Shown: positions 24,501-39,500 of the stretch, piece after piece
Layout: every line of letters begins with the position of its first letter
Position numbering within the stretch: position 1 is the stretch's first letter
NCBI GenBank assembly: GCA_963971305.1
Contig: OZ020305.1
Span: forward strand, 15,719,001 to 15,783,000
Direction: 5' to 3'
DNA: 64,000 nt
Source: Arcuatula senhousia
Lineage: Eukaryota > Mollusca > Bivalvia > Mytilida > Mytilidae
Notes under the pieces: generated by a model
Seen by the model: only the letters and a program-made list of their open reading frames with translations
What the model was told of the DNA's origin: nothing
Database searches by the model: none
Translations under genes and position numbers: made by a program

Positions 24501-27500
24501 AAAGATTTTTTTCTAGAATAACTCTATAAAATTTCATGGTTTTAGTGTATTCATATTACAATTTCCATAAATATATTATCTGATAAAATGATATTTTACT
24601 ACTCTGATGCACATTTTAGATTTTTTTCTACATAAGGAAGGCCGAAGGTTAACTTGATTTATAGGGTAATGTCATGTCGGTTTCGTAGGTAGATGTGTGT
24701 TATGTAAATTGTCTTCAGGTTTTTTTGGAATGTATATAAATGTAGTTGGAAAGTAGCCCTAATTGTAGCAGTTTTACATTAGATGAGATGCATTAGGTTT
24801 GATATTTTCTAGAAATTTTCCTATAGATTCAGTGCATTTTCTTTTTGTACCATTTCTATTTTGGTAGACTTAACCTGTCAGTGAGACCAGTTATGAAGCT
24901 TACTTATTTATCTATTGATAAACCAAACTAGTCTAATACATCTGAAGTTTCAAATTTTATTGTACACATAACTTATTGCCTTAAATGTTGTGGAGCATAG
25001 CATTTTACTGTTAATAAAAAACACATCTCTAAACCTCTCATAATCACTAGATTTTGCAAACAAAACCAGTTTTGAGTAGTTAAGCTAAACTAGTCATAAA
25101 TTCAAAGTTCTTATTATAAACTTATCTAAATTTAATAAATCTAAAACCAGTCTGAAGTTTTGATAAATATAATGTAAGGTTTTGTAAAAGTACAAGATTC
25201 GAGTGAATGGGAAAAGTCTCGCATACAATTCTACACGCTGTACCATGACCTCTTGGTCTGACCAGGGTACGCAGTAAGGGTGGGGACCAATCATGTGTCA
25301 ATGCACTAAAGGAATATATAAGTCTTTGACAACTTTTAACTAGTGAGCTTATTGTCAAATTATATAGAAATTATTCAATAAACTCTCCCAAATTTAATTT
25401 AATCATGAGAGAAAACATCAAATATATGAAGTTTCATTGATAAGTAAGTCGGTAATATGGGCGATATTTGTTTTGCCCAAGGATATGTGTCGCCAAACGA
25501 ACCTGTAACACTGTATTTAAAACTTGATCCTTATTGTATCCTACCGTATTCATGGGTTGACCTCCGTCAACAGCTTTGGTGGTTTTTTGGAGAGAAAATC
25601 TGACAGCCTCAACAAGTAGCATATTGAAAAGTTTCTTATGCAAATAAAACTCAATCTGTGAAATACAGTCTTCTTTTATCGTTGCACAATACACACGCAA
25701 ATATATAAAATATAACCAACTTATTTCTTAACGCACAGTAAACATTTTCTTTTTGATAGAGCATAGTACTTTGAAACCCACATTTATTTTACATAAAATA
25801 GAAAATGCATATAGGACTCTTTAAAAAATATAATAAGTGACTTCTATTGTATGCCATTTTTATAAAAAGGGCATGATTTCTATCTGCTGAGGAGGATAAT
25901 TATATATAACAAATTAAGTCAAATTATTACTGTTATTTAACACAATCAGAAATGACAAGAAATGCACCGCTAAGACGGCAGAGCTATAATTAGGGTGGGA
26001 GGGAATGTAGTGAGTAAGGGGTGATGATTGTGGGATGAAAAAGATGGGATGAACAATGTCTAAATTCTTCATTCATAAAAGGTGCAGCCATTGATTTAAT
26101 TTGTACAATACTACTTGGTTTAAAAAGCCGGAAATATGTACCTTTTATATTACAATAAATCATAATGATTAATTGGGAATTAAATGTTTGCAGGAAATGG
26201 TATCACTGCTTGAAATACAAAACCACAGTTTGGTTTGTTACACAATATTAATATGAGGGGATATGGATAATCCTTTAATAATTAAATCTGGTCCCCTTTA
26301 CTATTTCTTAAACACCTCTCTTTGGAATGCATTATAGTTTATAAGAAAAGACAGAAAATTTGTCAACAAAAAAAAATCACAAAAAAAAAAACGGTGTAGA
26401 ACATTATTGCCTTATATATTCATTTTCTAGATTGTTAAGTATGGTTTGAATTCATCATAGATTAAAAAATATCAAAAATGTGTTCTTAAAAATAAACTGT
26501 TTCAGCCTGTGATAAAGATATTGTACATTAAGCTTTTCTTTCCAAATATCTTTAAGCTATCATATAAACCTAAACACATTAGCATATTAAGCCACATAAG
26601 GTCTTAAAACTTTTAAGATAATAATAATGTATTTTGATAAAAGTTTTCGATCAACAACCCCCAAATCTCTCATGATTGTTCGGTCAGTGCCTAACAAAGT
26701 TTGTGTTATTTTGTCACTTACCCTAGGCCTACAAATGCTCCAATATTTGTATATATATCCTTGCTTTATTGTGAAATTTTAAACTTACACTGTTAAGCAG
26801 GGATGGATTAAGAAAGTATAATGGAAGGGGAATCAAAGAGAAAAAGGGCATAGAACCAGACCTTTTAGTGTACAGAAATGCCTCCAAATTGGCATATTAG
26901 TATTTCAAAAGTTGTAAAAACGGAAGGTTTCTGAATTCAAAATTAAAAGTAAATTGTTATAATATAACTACATGTAGCTTGCTGGTTGGTCCAGTGTCAA
27001 ATTAGCATAATACATAAACCTCCAACCCAGATTGTAAGTTTACTTTTTAGTGCAGTTCATATATTTTACTACCTAACTTTTCAACAGACATGCATTAAAA
27101 TGACATTGCATTTTATTTTATGCTACCTATTTGTATAATATTAATTCTTGCTGAATCAGCCACGATATCATGAAAAGTCGATCTGTGAATTATTTGCACA
27201 GAAGTGCATCTGCATTGTCCCACATTATACATTACCTAACCAACTCACAATAAATTTTCAAATCTATCTTGTCCCTTAGATGTAAATTTGGACCCATTTC
27301 AAAGTAAAATGTAAAATATTTGCATTATTTGCCAATAAACTTATTTGGATGAGTCTTATACAATGCAATTGATTGCTCGACTATGTAGTATTAAAATGTC
27401 ACTTGAAGAGATTAAATTAAAGATCTGCATAGCTGTTAGATGTCACACTTTTGTTCAGGTCTTAAATCCTTTGTTTCCAACATGCAGATATTTAACCAAA

Positions 27501-30500
27501 TCTACGTTGAGCTTTTAATCGGACATGACACCCATAACTGAGCCATAACATGATACATACATGGACCTCACAAGGCAGATGTACTAGTACAAGGAGGATT
27601 TTGGTGTTTTTTTTTGTATGTGACATGAAAACATATTCTTATGCTTGTTTAGAAAGTGATGATAATCCATTAGTCCATGTATATCTATCTATAAACATTA
27701 TATTAAGAAAATATAGGTCAATCATTTCCAATCATTATACACCTTGCAAACAAAGTGTGAGTTAGCTGTGGTTCGAAGCTCTTTATATGGTCCTTTTGAT
27801 TTTTTTTTAATATTTTTTGCGGACCAAAGTCAAAGCAGAAAATTTCAAAAGGGACCTGATTAAGAGCTACAGAATCGTGGCCACCTGTCAGTCTGTCCGT
27901 CTGTCCACATATCTCAAAGCAACACTCATTCAAAGTTGACAATTAGACTTCTATTTTTTGGTTATAAGTACTTATAGTTTGGTTATCCTCAGCCAGATTT
28001 TTCATGGATCAAATTATTAGCTGTTATTGTCTATGAAGAAATCTGTGGTCACAAAACGTTACAAAAAAGATCTAGATTTAATTGCCAAAAGAGAATCAAT
28101 TCAATGACTTGACTATTCACCTTCGAGGAACTTCTAATGTAGCTTCCATATTGCAAGTCTTTGATACCTTTCCCATACCTTTAACAAGGTACCTATCTTA
28201 TCTCTACATGTCAGATTCCTATGTCTTAAGCTATCATGATCATCTGCCTTGATAACATAGCTATACCTGCTAATTCTGGGTGATAAATCAGGGTTCATCT
28301 TCACTTACCTTGTCCTAATGAATCCTGACACTGAAAAGGCCAAACCAATGTGTTTCCTTGCTTCTTGTCCAGTGAAGGCATACATGTTGACAACATGCTA
28401 AAGTTGTATACATGTATATCTTCTTTTTCTGTTTGATATATAGTTCATGGTTAATCTTTGTTTGCTTCTTATGATAAAACCTGACATTTAAAAGGCCAAA
28501 GAAATGTTTTTAAATGTCTTGTGCAGGGATAAAGAATATTTGTTGTACCTAATCTAGGGATAATCTTCTTTTTGCTTGTCCTGATGAATTCCTGGCATTA
28601 AATCTGACTTTTTGGAGCATTATACATGTATACATACAAAGAAACAAGTACAGTGTTATATACTTTATCTATCTTAATGTAAACCAGCTACACCAGACAT
28701 GATAATCATGTTATACAGATTAATTCATTTAGATAGATAATCCTTTGTTTACAATACAGAATAAAGATTAACTTGACAGTCTGTTATGTCTGTTCATTTA
28801 TTTTTGTGGTTTCCCCCAAAATATTCTTTGATTTCTAATTCATGGCTTTTGCATGTTGCTAGAGGTACTCAATGTAATATGAACACTTCATTGGTGTCTT
28901 GTTTTTGTTGCTTGCTGTCTGGCCCAAGAAAATGGGTTCCCCACCATTAATAATGAGCCACAATATTGCACTGTGTGACTGAATGTAATATTTTAGTTTC
29001 TTGGCTCGCCTGAGAGGTGGGCATTACCTGTTGCTTGTACATGTATATCAATTTTGAAGCGGCTGATTTCTTACCATTAAAAACCTAATATAACACTGAT
29101 AAAGAGATAATTCACAGACCATAAGTCTTTGTTTTGCTGGTGTGGGTCTAAAGCTAATGTTGTTTTACAAACATGGGCTATACAGAGGAGATAAATAATA
29201 ACTAATGATTACCATGGTAAATGGATTACATCTTGTCCCGATAGTAAAAGGTCATTATTTGTCTGGCCCATGTCCACCTGGTTGTCATGGTAACAATCAT
29301 CAGTCCGTGCACCTGGTCATTTACTAACGATAGGTCATTTATACTATGATGATGATGTGGAAAATATTCCAAAAAAAAAATAAAATTAATACTAATTTCA
29401 TGTAAATATGATTTGGGTTGAATTTCTCAAATCTGTTTAATACCTTAAAATTAAGTATTTTTCGCTCAGACTTATACATTGTTCTCTTCTAGATAGTGAT
29501 ATGTGATATTGCATGAAAAATCTTCCTCTGAATCACCACCTTTTGCATCATGTTTCAGCACCATAAACTGTCATTTTTTAAAGATTTTCACCAAAAACAT
29601 TGAAAAATTTATTTTTAATTTGGTATTAGTGTTTCTTTTCATGCCCTATATTATTAATAGAATTGACCCTTTATATTCCCCCTGTGTTTTCTGTATGTTG
29701 CATCTCATACTTAAAATAGCATTTTTCACTGCCCTAAGCAATTTTCTATTTCCATCTCTTCCTTGATTCTGTATTTCAATGTTTACTAACACTCAATCAA
29801 GTTGTTTGTTACATTGTATCTGTATAAGACAGCACCATCTATTTTGTTGTATATAATGCCCTTCATGTCATTCATACAATGTGTGGTTTAAAAAAAAGAA
29901 AACTTTTACAATTCTTACATTTCATTGTAAAACATATTTTCAAATAAACTTATTCCATCCATAAACTTTTTCTTTCTTAAGCATGTAAAAAAGAAATGTA
30001 ACTGGAAAATCTGTTACCAAAGAATAGTTTTGTATTTTCTTATACAACATACGGGAGGACCATAAATGTGTTATTAAAATGCCTCACCTAAAAAAGAAGG
30101 GGGACATATATTCAGGGTCTTTTTGTTGGTTTGTCTGTCTGTTCGTCCATCCATCCCATATCTGGTTTGAGTAACTTTACCATGATTGCAGGGCATCTTT
30201 TCTTTTGACGTGAATGTTACAAATGTCTCTATTTATAGTTAACTATTTTGTCAAAAGAGCAAGATGCTTCATGACTGATCGCTTACTAAAAAAGATGTTA
30301 CATCAACCACTAACTAGTTGTCCCAATTACTGGTTAAAAGTTATGTTATGAAAAACTACTTCTATTTTCAATGGTTATGACATAAAAAATGTTAAATGAA
30401 GACATTGGCTTTCTTCTATTGAAAGTAAGAGTGTTTGATGCTCCCTACCAAGTCAAAACAGTGAAAGCTCCATATAGAATTGATAGAGACATAAATAATA

Positions 30501-33500
30501 GATCATAAAGTATAGTTATGAGTATTTAGTGTTAAAGTTTGTGCTTCATAAATTTATAATAGCTTATATCTTTTTGATCATTCATTGGATAATTTTATTT
30601 CTTTCCTATCATAATTAAATCAAAATTTTTAAAATTAAAATAGATCAAATTATAAAGGAGAAGAATTTTAAAATGTTTGATAAATATATCAAAATAAAAT
30701 ATATTAATCATATATTTTAAACTAGTGGTAATTTTATATTTCAGAACACATAAAAGAACTGTGACAACATTTCCTCATGAAACTATACTGAACACACAAA
30801 GTTTTTTTGTTATGTACTAACATTAACAGCAATGATTTTTGATGTTGTTTTTGATTTTCAAAGATTATATTTGTGGTCATTTCATCAAACTGAGTTTTAC
30901 AGGATTTGGGTTTATGTTTGTGATTCAAATTGGACCTTTCTGTTGAGGATTTGTTTGTCAACATTAAAATCTAAGAGTCTCTGTTCTTATTGAAAGCTGC
31001 ATATTTGTTTTGTAAATTTTATCACAGTAAATTTGCTTTTGTGAACTTAGAAATTGTTCTAGCTGTATGCACAGAAGTTTTGTGTGTATCTTGAGTTTCA
31101 ACATTGAGTTGTTCTATCAGCTATGTTTATTTTCTGTATGTACAATATTGTGTCATTCTTATCAGCCTGTTACAAATGTTCATGACTTTCTAGCATAACA
31201 AACACCACTGATGATCTGAGTTACAGCTGGGTAGTGTGTCTTATTAGTTAGCTTCTGATGAAAGACAACCAAGGTGTGAAAACCTGACATTCTAATTATA
31301 AAAACATACCCTGTGACGAAAGCTGTATTAGACATCAGTTGTAGGAGCTTTTCAATCTGTTCAAAGGGTTCATGGGCATATTGTAAAATATGGTATGGGT
31401 CAGTTCGGTGTGGATTGGTGAAACAGAATAAAAGATGGTTGAAAAATGAGGTCAATATTTTGATGTCTTTCTTGAATTACAATGTAATTAGTGCAAAAAT
31501 AAAGCAACAGACATCAAGTCAAGAGATTAACCAGTCATCACATACAAATTTTTGTTTTTATTTTAAACTTTAAAAGATATTTGGTAATCATCCAGTTTTT
31601 TTTTATTGGTTCTGACAATGCAGCACATTTATGAAATGATAATCTCTAAGAAATGTTTCTTAAACTCACACTTCTTTGCTTTTGTTATCAAAACAGTTCA
31701 TCATCCATGATACTATTCCATATCTTTTGACCATTCATAGTTTTGATGATCGCCCCAAAGTATAATCAGACATCTGGTCAAAGAAGTACCTTTTTTCTGA
31801 GACTTAAAATGCAGATGGCTATAGCTATAATTCTGTGATAAATAATTACCTCCAAAAACTTCTGAAAAACTCATTATTAACCAGAAAATGACTTAACCTG
31901 CTCTCTGTCTGATGTTGGTTAATTAATTTAGGTGCTGAACTGAAGTTTTGGTTAATCATGCTACTACATTGGTCAAAAGGCTAACTGCTTTTCTGCCATA
32001 TCAATAATATTAACTTCTAATTCTAATTATCTGGCTAACTTGATCTATTATATGTGAAGAATAGACATGGACATTTTGTCTATTCCTTAAAAAATATATC
32101 TGTTTTTAATTTCCACAAATCAGTACATAAATCAGAGATGCCAATTATAAATACTTTGAAGGTTTTCAAATTCATGGGTATCAATTTTCTTTGATTGGTT
32201 CTTGGAATCATGAATGTGTGGTTATAAACAATTCTCTAGAAAAAGGCAATGTTTAATTTTCTGTTCCATTGTGAATTTAATTTCATGGTTTGGCTGACCA
32301 ACACAAACCACGAAAATTGGCACCCCATGAACATAAATACTTTCGCAGTATTGAAGCCAAGGTTAATACAGTGTATGAAATTTTGTAAATTCATTTCATT
32401 CATATTTAATGTAATATGAACTTATCTGGTGTAAAAACAGAACTTCAGTCTGAATGAAAGGATTCTGAGAATGTACTTAATGTACCATTATCCCGATTTC
32501 ATTTTCTGCACAGAAGTGGCTATGATATAAAAAGCAAAATACCTCAAGTGATATTTATATAAAAAATATATCAGTTATCAATATCAGAGTTCTTTTATTG
32601 CAGCATCTCATATTGTGAAGGCCAACCCCAGTATGACTATCACTAGTAATTCATGAATAATTGAGGATAAACCTTTTTTGTTTTAGACTTTTACTGTTTC
32701 TCACATTAAAACAAATTATACGTAATTGAATTAGTGATTTATGTTCGACAGTATAAAGTTCTGCTTTGAACACTCAAGTTGTTTTACAAGCAATAAGCTT
32801 GTATCTTGTGTTTTAATGTGGTATGCAGACAGTTTGCAACATGATGTTTAATCTGCATGTACAGAATGCACTTAGATCATTTTGTCTGCCATGGAATAAA
32901 TTAGATGAATGCTTTTCCATTCAACTATGAAACTTCAGAAGATCTCATCTTTTAACATGCAATTTTTGGAATGCTGCATGTTCCTCTAAACACATTATAG
33001 CCATGTCAATTTTGCTGCAAAATTAGCTTAGTGAAATGTTAATTGATGGTAATATTAAATTATAGAAAAACTCCTTGAGTATATTTGCTATAATTGAAAC
33101 CTTATTAGAGACTCATATTAATTTTGCTGCAAAACTAACTGTACAATGCAATGCAGGTAATTTGAAAAAAAGTTTTTTAGCTCACCTGACCCGAAGGGTC
33201 ATGTGAGCTATTGTCATCGTTAAGCGTCCGTCGTCCGTCGTCCGTCCGTCCGTCTGTCCGTCCGTTAACTTTTCTTCAAAGATCTTCTTCTCTAAAACCA
33301 CTGAAGGGATTTCATTGAAACTTGGTATACTTGATCTTTAGGATGTCCTCTACCAAGTTTGTGAATTATATACATGTCGACAAACCAACATGGCCGCTGT
33401 TGCTAAAAATAGAACAGGGGGGTCAGACCATTGTTTTTGGCTTATAACTCGAAAAGTATAAGAGATAGAGACAATCCGAAGCAACCTACCTTGTTCAGCA

Positions 33501-36500
33501 TCAAAAGCTCTACAAATCTTTCCATTGAGTCGAAGTTGTGAAACGACTCCTTATAGGACTTATTGCCCTTTAATCATCAAAATTGACCATTTTTTCAGTT
33601 TTTGGACAATATCTTGAAAACCGTTAGAGCTAGAGGAAAAATTAGCATTGCAGAATTGTTAAGCTCATTGAGATCTACAAAAATGATTTCAGTGTCAAAA
33701 TTGTCAGATCTACCGTTTAAGAGTTATTCCCCTTTAACTGTTTTTTTCCATTAATTTACACTGATTTTCAAAAATCTTCTTCTCTAAAACCACTGAAGGG
33801 ATTGCATTTATACTTAATATACTTGATCTTTATGATGTCCTCTACTAAGTTTGTGAATTATATACACGTTGACCAACCAACATGGCTGCCCTTGCTAAAA
33901 ATAGAACGGGGGGGGGGGGGGGGGGGTCAGACCATTGTTTTTGGCTAATAACTTGAAAAGTATAAGAGATAGGGAAAATCCGAAGCAACCACTCATGTTT
34001 AGCATTAAAAGATCTACAAATCTCTCCATTGAGTCAAAATTGTGAAACGACTCCTTATAGGAGTTATTGCCCTTTAATCATCATAATTGACCATTTCTGC
34101 AGTTTTTGGACAATATCTTGAAAACCGTTAGAGCTAGAGGATAAGTTAGCATTGCAGAATTGTTAAGCTCATTTAGATCTACAAAAATGATTTCAGGGTC
34201 AAAATTGTCAGATCAGCCATTTAAGAGTTATTCCCCTTTAACTGTTTTTTTCAATTAATTTTAACTGATTTTCAAAAATCTTCTTCTCTGAAACCACTGA
34301 AGGAATTGCTTTCAAACTTGGTACACTTGATCTTTAGGATGTCCTCTACCAAGTTTGTGAATTATATTCATGTTGACCAACTAACATGGCCGCATTTGCT
34401 ATGGTCCTTATAGGAGTTATTGCCCTTTAACTGTTTTTTTATATTAATTTAAACTGATTTCCAAAAATCTTATCTGAAACTACTGAAAGGATTGTTTTGC
34501 AGCTTTGTATTCTTGAAAGTTTGTGAAATTATTCAAACTTTGGCATAAGTGATCAGGTGAGCGATTCAGGCTCCTGGGAGCCTCTAGTTCTATTACATTT
34601 TGTGCAAATTGATTTTGTGTAAATTGATTGAAATAACCAAGAAGCACCAATGGGGCATTCGAGTGTCAAAAGTCTGAAAGGGCAACGATGAAACTGGTAA
34701 ACACAAACAAAAACAGCACAAAGAAACACAAAACACAAAATCAATTGAATGGAAAGCAACAACGTGAACTCAAGTCGTAACAAGAGTGAACTCAAGTGCT
34801 CCTGAAGAGAAAGTGGTTCCTGCCAGCTATAGCACACCCATCGTGTTGCTAATCTCCAATGGACAAGAATGGAAGTAAAAAGGGGTGTCCTGAAAACATT
34901 CTGTTACTTTTTCAAATGATTTGCAAAATTTTCAGCCTAGAAATATAGGATACAACAGGCATAAAGCTTGGAAACTTGTTATTACTCTAAGTTGGTGGCA
35001 AACTTAATTAAGTAATTGTCTTATCAATTTTAAAAACTCTGTCTACAACATGTAAATGATAAGTTTTGAAACTGTTTCCATGCTTGAACTCATGTTGATG
35101 GTCTCTAAGATGTTCAGGTTGAAGACATTCATTCTCACAGATGACCCTTTAAAATCACCAAACCTGCACTGCAGAGAAGGTTTAAAGCCGACAAGCAACA
35201 AATTCAGAGTACAAGGTAAAACATTGACAATGAACCTTCAATTTCAGCAGCGAATCAAGGGTGGGGATAAGATTTGTTTGTAAGTTAACTTGAGAATGCT
35301 CACTTAAATCAAGGAATTAGATCATTCTATATAATTCCTTGCTAATATTGTAAAATCAGTTTAACTTTTTACTTTAAAGCTTTTTAAGACTGAATTTAAG
35401 CTCTGTACAATTTATCATTTTACTAGTAAAATGCATTAATTTTCAGAGTTTTAAATTTAAAGGTAATAACTTATTGCACATTGGATGCACCTCTATAAAT
35501 CATTATATTTTAGCAGTTTCAAAAGTAAAAAGAAAAAAACTGTTACAGTTGTGGTGCATTTTTCTCTTTTTGACAAGTGCAACAATTCATGTTGTGAAAA
35601 CATTTTATGACTTGACTTCTGAACAGGAGGTATGTGTCACTTTAATTCTATACAATTTCATCTCCATTTATCAAAATACTTCTTTGTCATGAAGAGTAAA
35701 AAAAAAAAATTCTCAATGAAATGCTTGTAACAAGCTGAACTTAGCACATGCGTTGAAGCATACAGATGACTTCACACATTATCTCCCTTAAATAGGCATA
35801 ATGATAAATGCTTGGGTAGATATTTGACATTAGGCCTTTCAATGGGTTGTGTATCAAATATCTTACAGAGTATTTAATCCATCCTGGTTTGAGTTACAAA
35901 CACCTAATTACTGGGGATGATCGTTTATTATTTTGATTATTTGAATGTCAAAACTGATACCATCCCCCCTTTTCATTAGGCCATGTATACATCAGCTTAG
36001 GTCCTGTAATTTATGGGGGATGTTTGTATAATGAGCTCTAATTGGTTCAGAAATAGGAGGAAGAGTTCATTTATTGTCAATGTGGTCAAAATATTTCAAA
36101 TGTTTAGTTTGATTATGATTAATGTTTTTGAAACTCTAAACTTTAATGGACATTCAAACTCAACTATCAAACCCAAGGGTGGCAGTAGATAGATTATGAA
36201 GAGTTTAACGGCTCTTCAAGTTTAACTGCTGACTATTATTAATATGGCATTACATGTGTATAAAAGAAGCATGGAAAAAGTAGTACAAGCTTCATTTCAT
36301 GCATGAGCACTGCAGCATTTTGTAAATTTAAGGTACTGGCTGCTGGAGTGCTCAAAACAAGTTTTAATGTACTTTGAATTTATGAATACTTGAAACCTTA
36401 AACTTAAAAGATAAATGCAATAGATAATTCATTGTTAGTCAATTTATATATACTGAGTAATGCATTGGTTACAAAATTTTCCAATTTTTAGTGCTGTTAA

Positions 36501-39500
36501 AATAATCAGCTTTAAAATCCATTGAAACGGTAAAAGATTAGTTTGATAAAGATGAGATTTTCACAGAAAAGAGAATTTAAATGAAATGATAATTGCAGGT
36601 GTTAAATTAAACACCTGGTCATTCAATATGACTGAGAGGGGGACAGCGATGCACAATATATTCTACTTATTTCATAAGTTGGAATGTTCAATTATTTGCT
36701 TGGATGGGATTCAGTTTCATATTGTATAGGTATATGATGGAACTTTGAGAATGATGGGGAAATTTTACCTTAATTTTCTCTGTAAATATTGATGTCAGTT
36801 GATAATGGTTGGGGTGAATGTGAATATGATATTTGAATCAAGGTGCATTATATAAATGAAAGCTTCAGTATTTGAGGAGATAATGGTTTAAAAGTGTGAA
36901 AAAAGTAATCATTGGTACTTTTTTGGTAGAAAAAATAATAGGTGTGTAATTAGCATAGGAGGAAAAATAAAAACGTAATGTTCTAATATTCCATCATTTT
37001 CAACTCTCAAAGGAACTTATAAGGGCCAATCGAAAAACAGCCAGCAGCGACCGCTGGTCACATTGAAGGCTGCTGGCTGTTTTCCATTGTGGATGTTTTA
37101 AATTTATGTTTATATTGTAGGTTGTGCCGTGTACACTTATTCCACATCTCATTCTCTTCTATTTGGACTTTGTATATCTTCTTATTTTAAATTCCAGATA
37201 TTTTTATTAGATTTTAAATTCCTTTTAAGGGTGTGTTCAAGTCTGAGTATCAATCAAAAATTTATTTTAGGAAAAATATTATTCAATAAGTTAAAAACAT
37301 GTCAATATTATTTGAAAGTGAAATTGACATGTATATTCAATGAAATATGAAAAAAAGTTTTAATTGTTAGGGAAGGGAAGATATATATTTCTAATAATAA
37401 GTAAGCAATCAGAAGGAAATGCACTCCGTAACTTGTACTGCACAAGGGTGAAAATATGGTCAAATGTTATTTTTTTATTCTGAAAGTTTTTGTTACAGAA
37501 ATATGAACTGCTGATCAACAGTCGATTGTCACTGTAGGCTTGACATGTAGATTTAAAGTGACTTTATTACAAAGATCATTCTTACGATTATGTTTACCTT
37601 TCGTTGCACAAAGAGAAGTGCATTCTGGGTGACAGCTGTTGTTGACAAATTATGCTGTTAACATTCCGAAGATAAAAAAGTTTTTTATAGTATTGGTAGC
37701 ACTTTATAATGTCTGTCATAAATGAGAAAAATTTTGGATAATGTGACGTTTTTTTATATGACTGATCGTAAGAGACAACCAAAATATTACATAAACTTTC
37801 CACTTTAAAGAAATCCATTTTGATAATTTATGCTTACTTTATGTAAATTTTACATTTTATGATGGTTGTAAGACTATTTATGTTATGTATGTAAAATGAT
37901 ATCATTTGTCGGTAATGGTGCAATGCTCTACTCATCATTTCTTAATGTTTGTCTCTATAAACTATTCAATAACTATTTGTATAAAGAAATTTGATTTTAA
38001 TTATGGTGACACTTAGAGAAGAGAAAAATCATTCCACTGCAACTTTTACATAAACTTTTCCTACTAGGTTAGCTTATATTTTGTGCAAAATGGCTATTAT
38101 ATTTTTCAGGTTGACCAAGCTACCCTTATACTTTATTGCAAATTTTGTATTTTTGGAAATCATGTACCCTTTTAAATGAAACCCATTATTTTCACCTATG
38201 GCAACTCATACAGAATTGCTGCAGAATTGCATTTTTCTTCAGTGAGGCAGAAATGACAAGTATTTGACAAAACCTGCAGGAACCAATTGTCCGTGGCAAT
38301 CAATGCCAGTCTTCACTTATCTCTTAGTTTGACCTTGGGTGACCTTAATTGACCTGCATTGTACAATCATCTGTTCCCAGGAATTCGTTATCTAAGCTTT
38401 GATTGGAAGATAATTCCTTTTGACCTCAAATGAACCTTGATTGACCTATTAATGTCCACTTGAGTTGCATACCTTCATGCTTCTCTGAAGTGAAATACAA
38501 TGCACATGTGCAGTCCAGAAAAATCCTATGCAAAATAAAAATTACTCGCTTAGAATTTTAAACAATAACAGTCTTTTAAGCTTATGACATTTGCTATTTA
38601 TGCATTGACATTTTACAAGAAACTTATTTGCAATGTCGAAATTGAATAAAATGTAATCTTTCTCAAAGCCATTGTATCAAATTATTTTATAAAACTCATA
38701 TTAAAATGTATATTTAACATCATCCTGGGTGAAAACTCATTAATATTGCAACATCTAATCTGCAAAGACCTGTCAAAATGACAAAAAACCATAACATCAA
38801 ATTTCGTAATGCTTTTGTTACCTTAGATTAAATGGTAAAATATGTGCAGTTATTGCCAGTGAAATTTAATCTCTGCATTGTCAACACATTGTCTAACTTT
38901 GTTATAACTTCCACAATAAGATATAAACGAAGGTTTCATGTGGTTTATTTGTTATCCTGCACCGATCTGCATTTGATTTGCAGTAGAGTTAAAGGTTAAA
39001 GATGGGTGGTGTATTATTTACTGATTATTTAACAATTATGACATCAAATGATGATAGGTGCACCTGATAACATAGTCTTGTATGAAAAAAATGCTAAACA
39101 GTTTGATAATACAGATTTTCAATGACTTGATCAATGGAAGCTTTGAACACCTGTCCAGATACTATAAACTTTGGATGTTTTTCAAAACAATTGTTTCAAC
39201 AAATACATGGAATATTTCAGTGCATTTTTCTTTTGATTAAATTTGGAATTTAGGTTAAAAATTTATAGACATTATTTTATTTTCAGCCAGTCAAGGACTT
39301 AATTAACATTTATGGTTTAAAACAATAACATTTTTATGCTCCACTATAAATATGAAAGTAGAGGGGCATAAAGTGTTCAGGTCTCTCTGTTTATTAGGTT
39401 TAACCTTACTTTTGCATGAAAGAATTATATTGCAAGGTTACTGGCATCTTGTTGTTTTGTTTATTTCCAAATCTAGAATCCCACAAGGAGCAAAGAGGGC

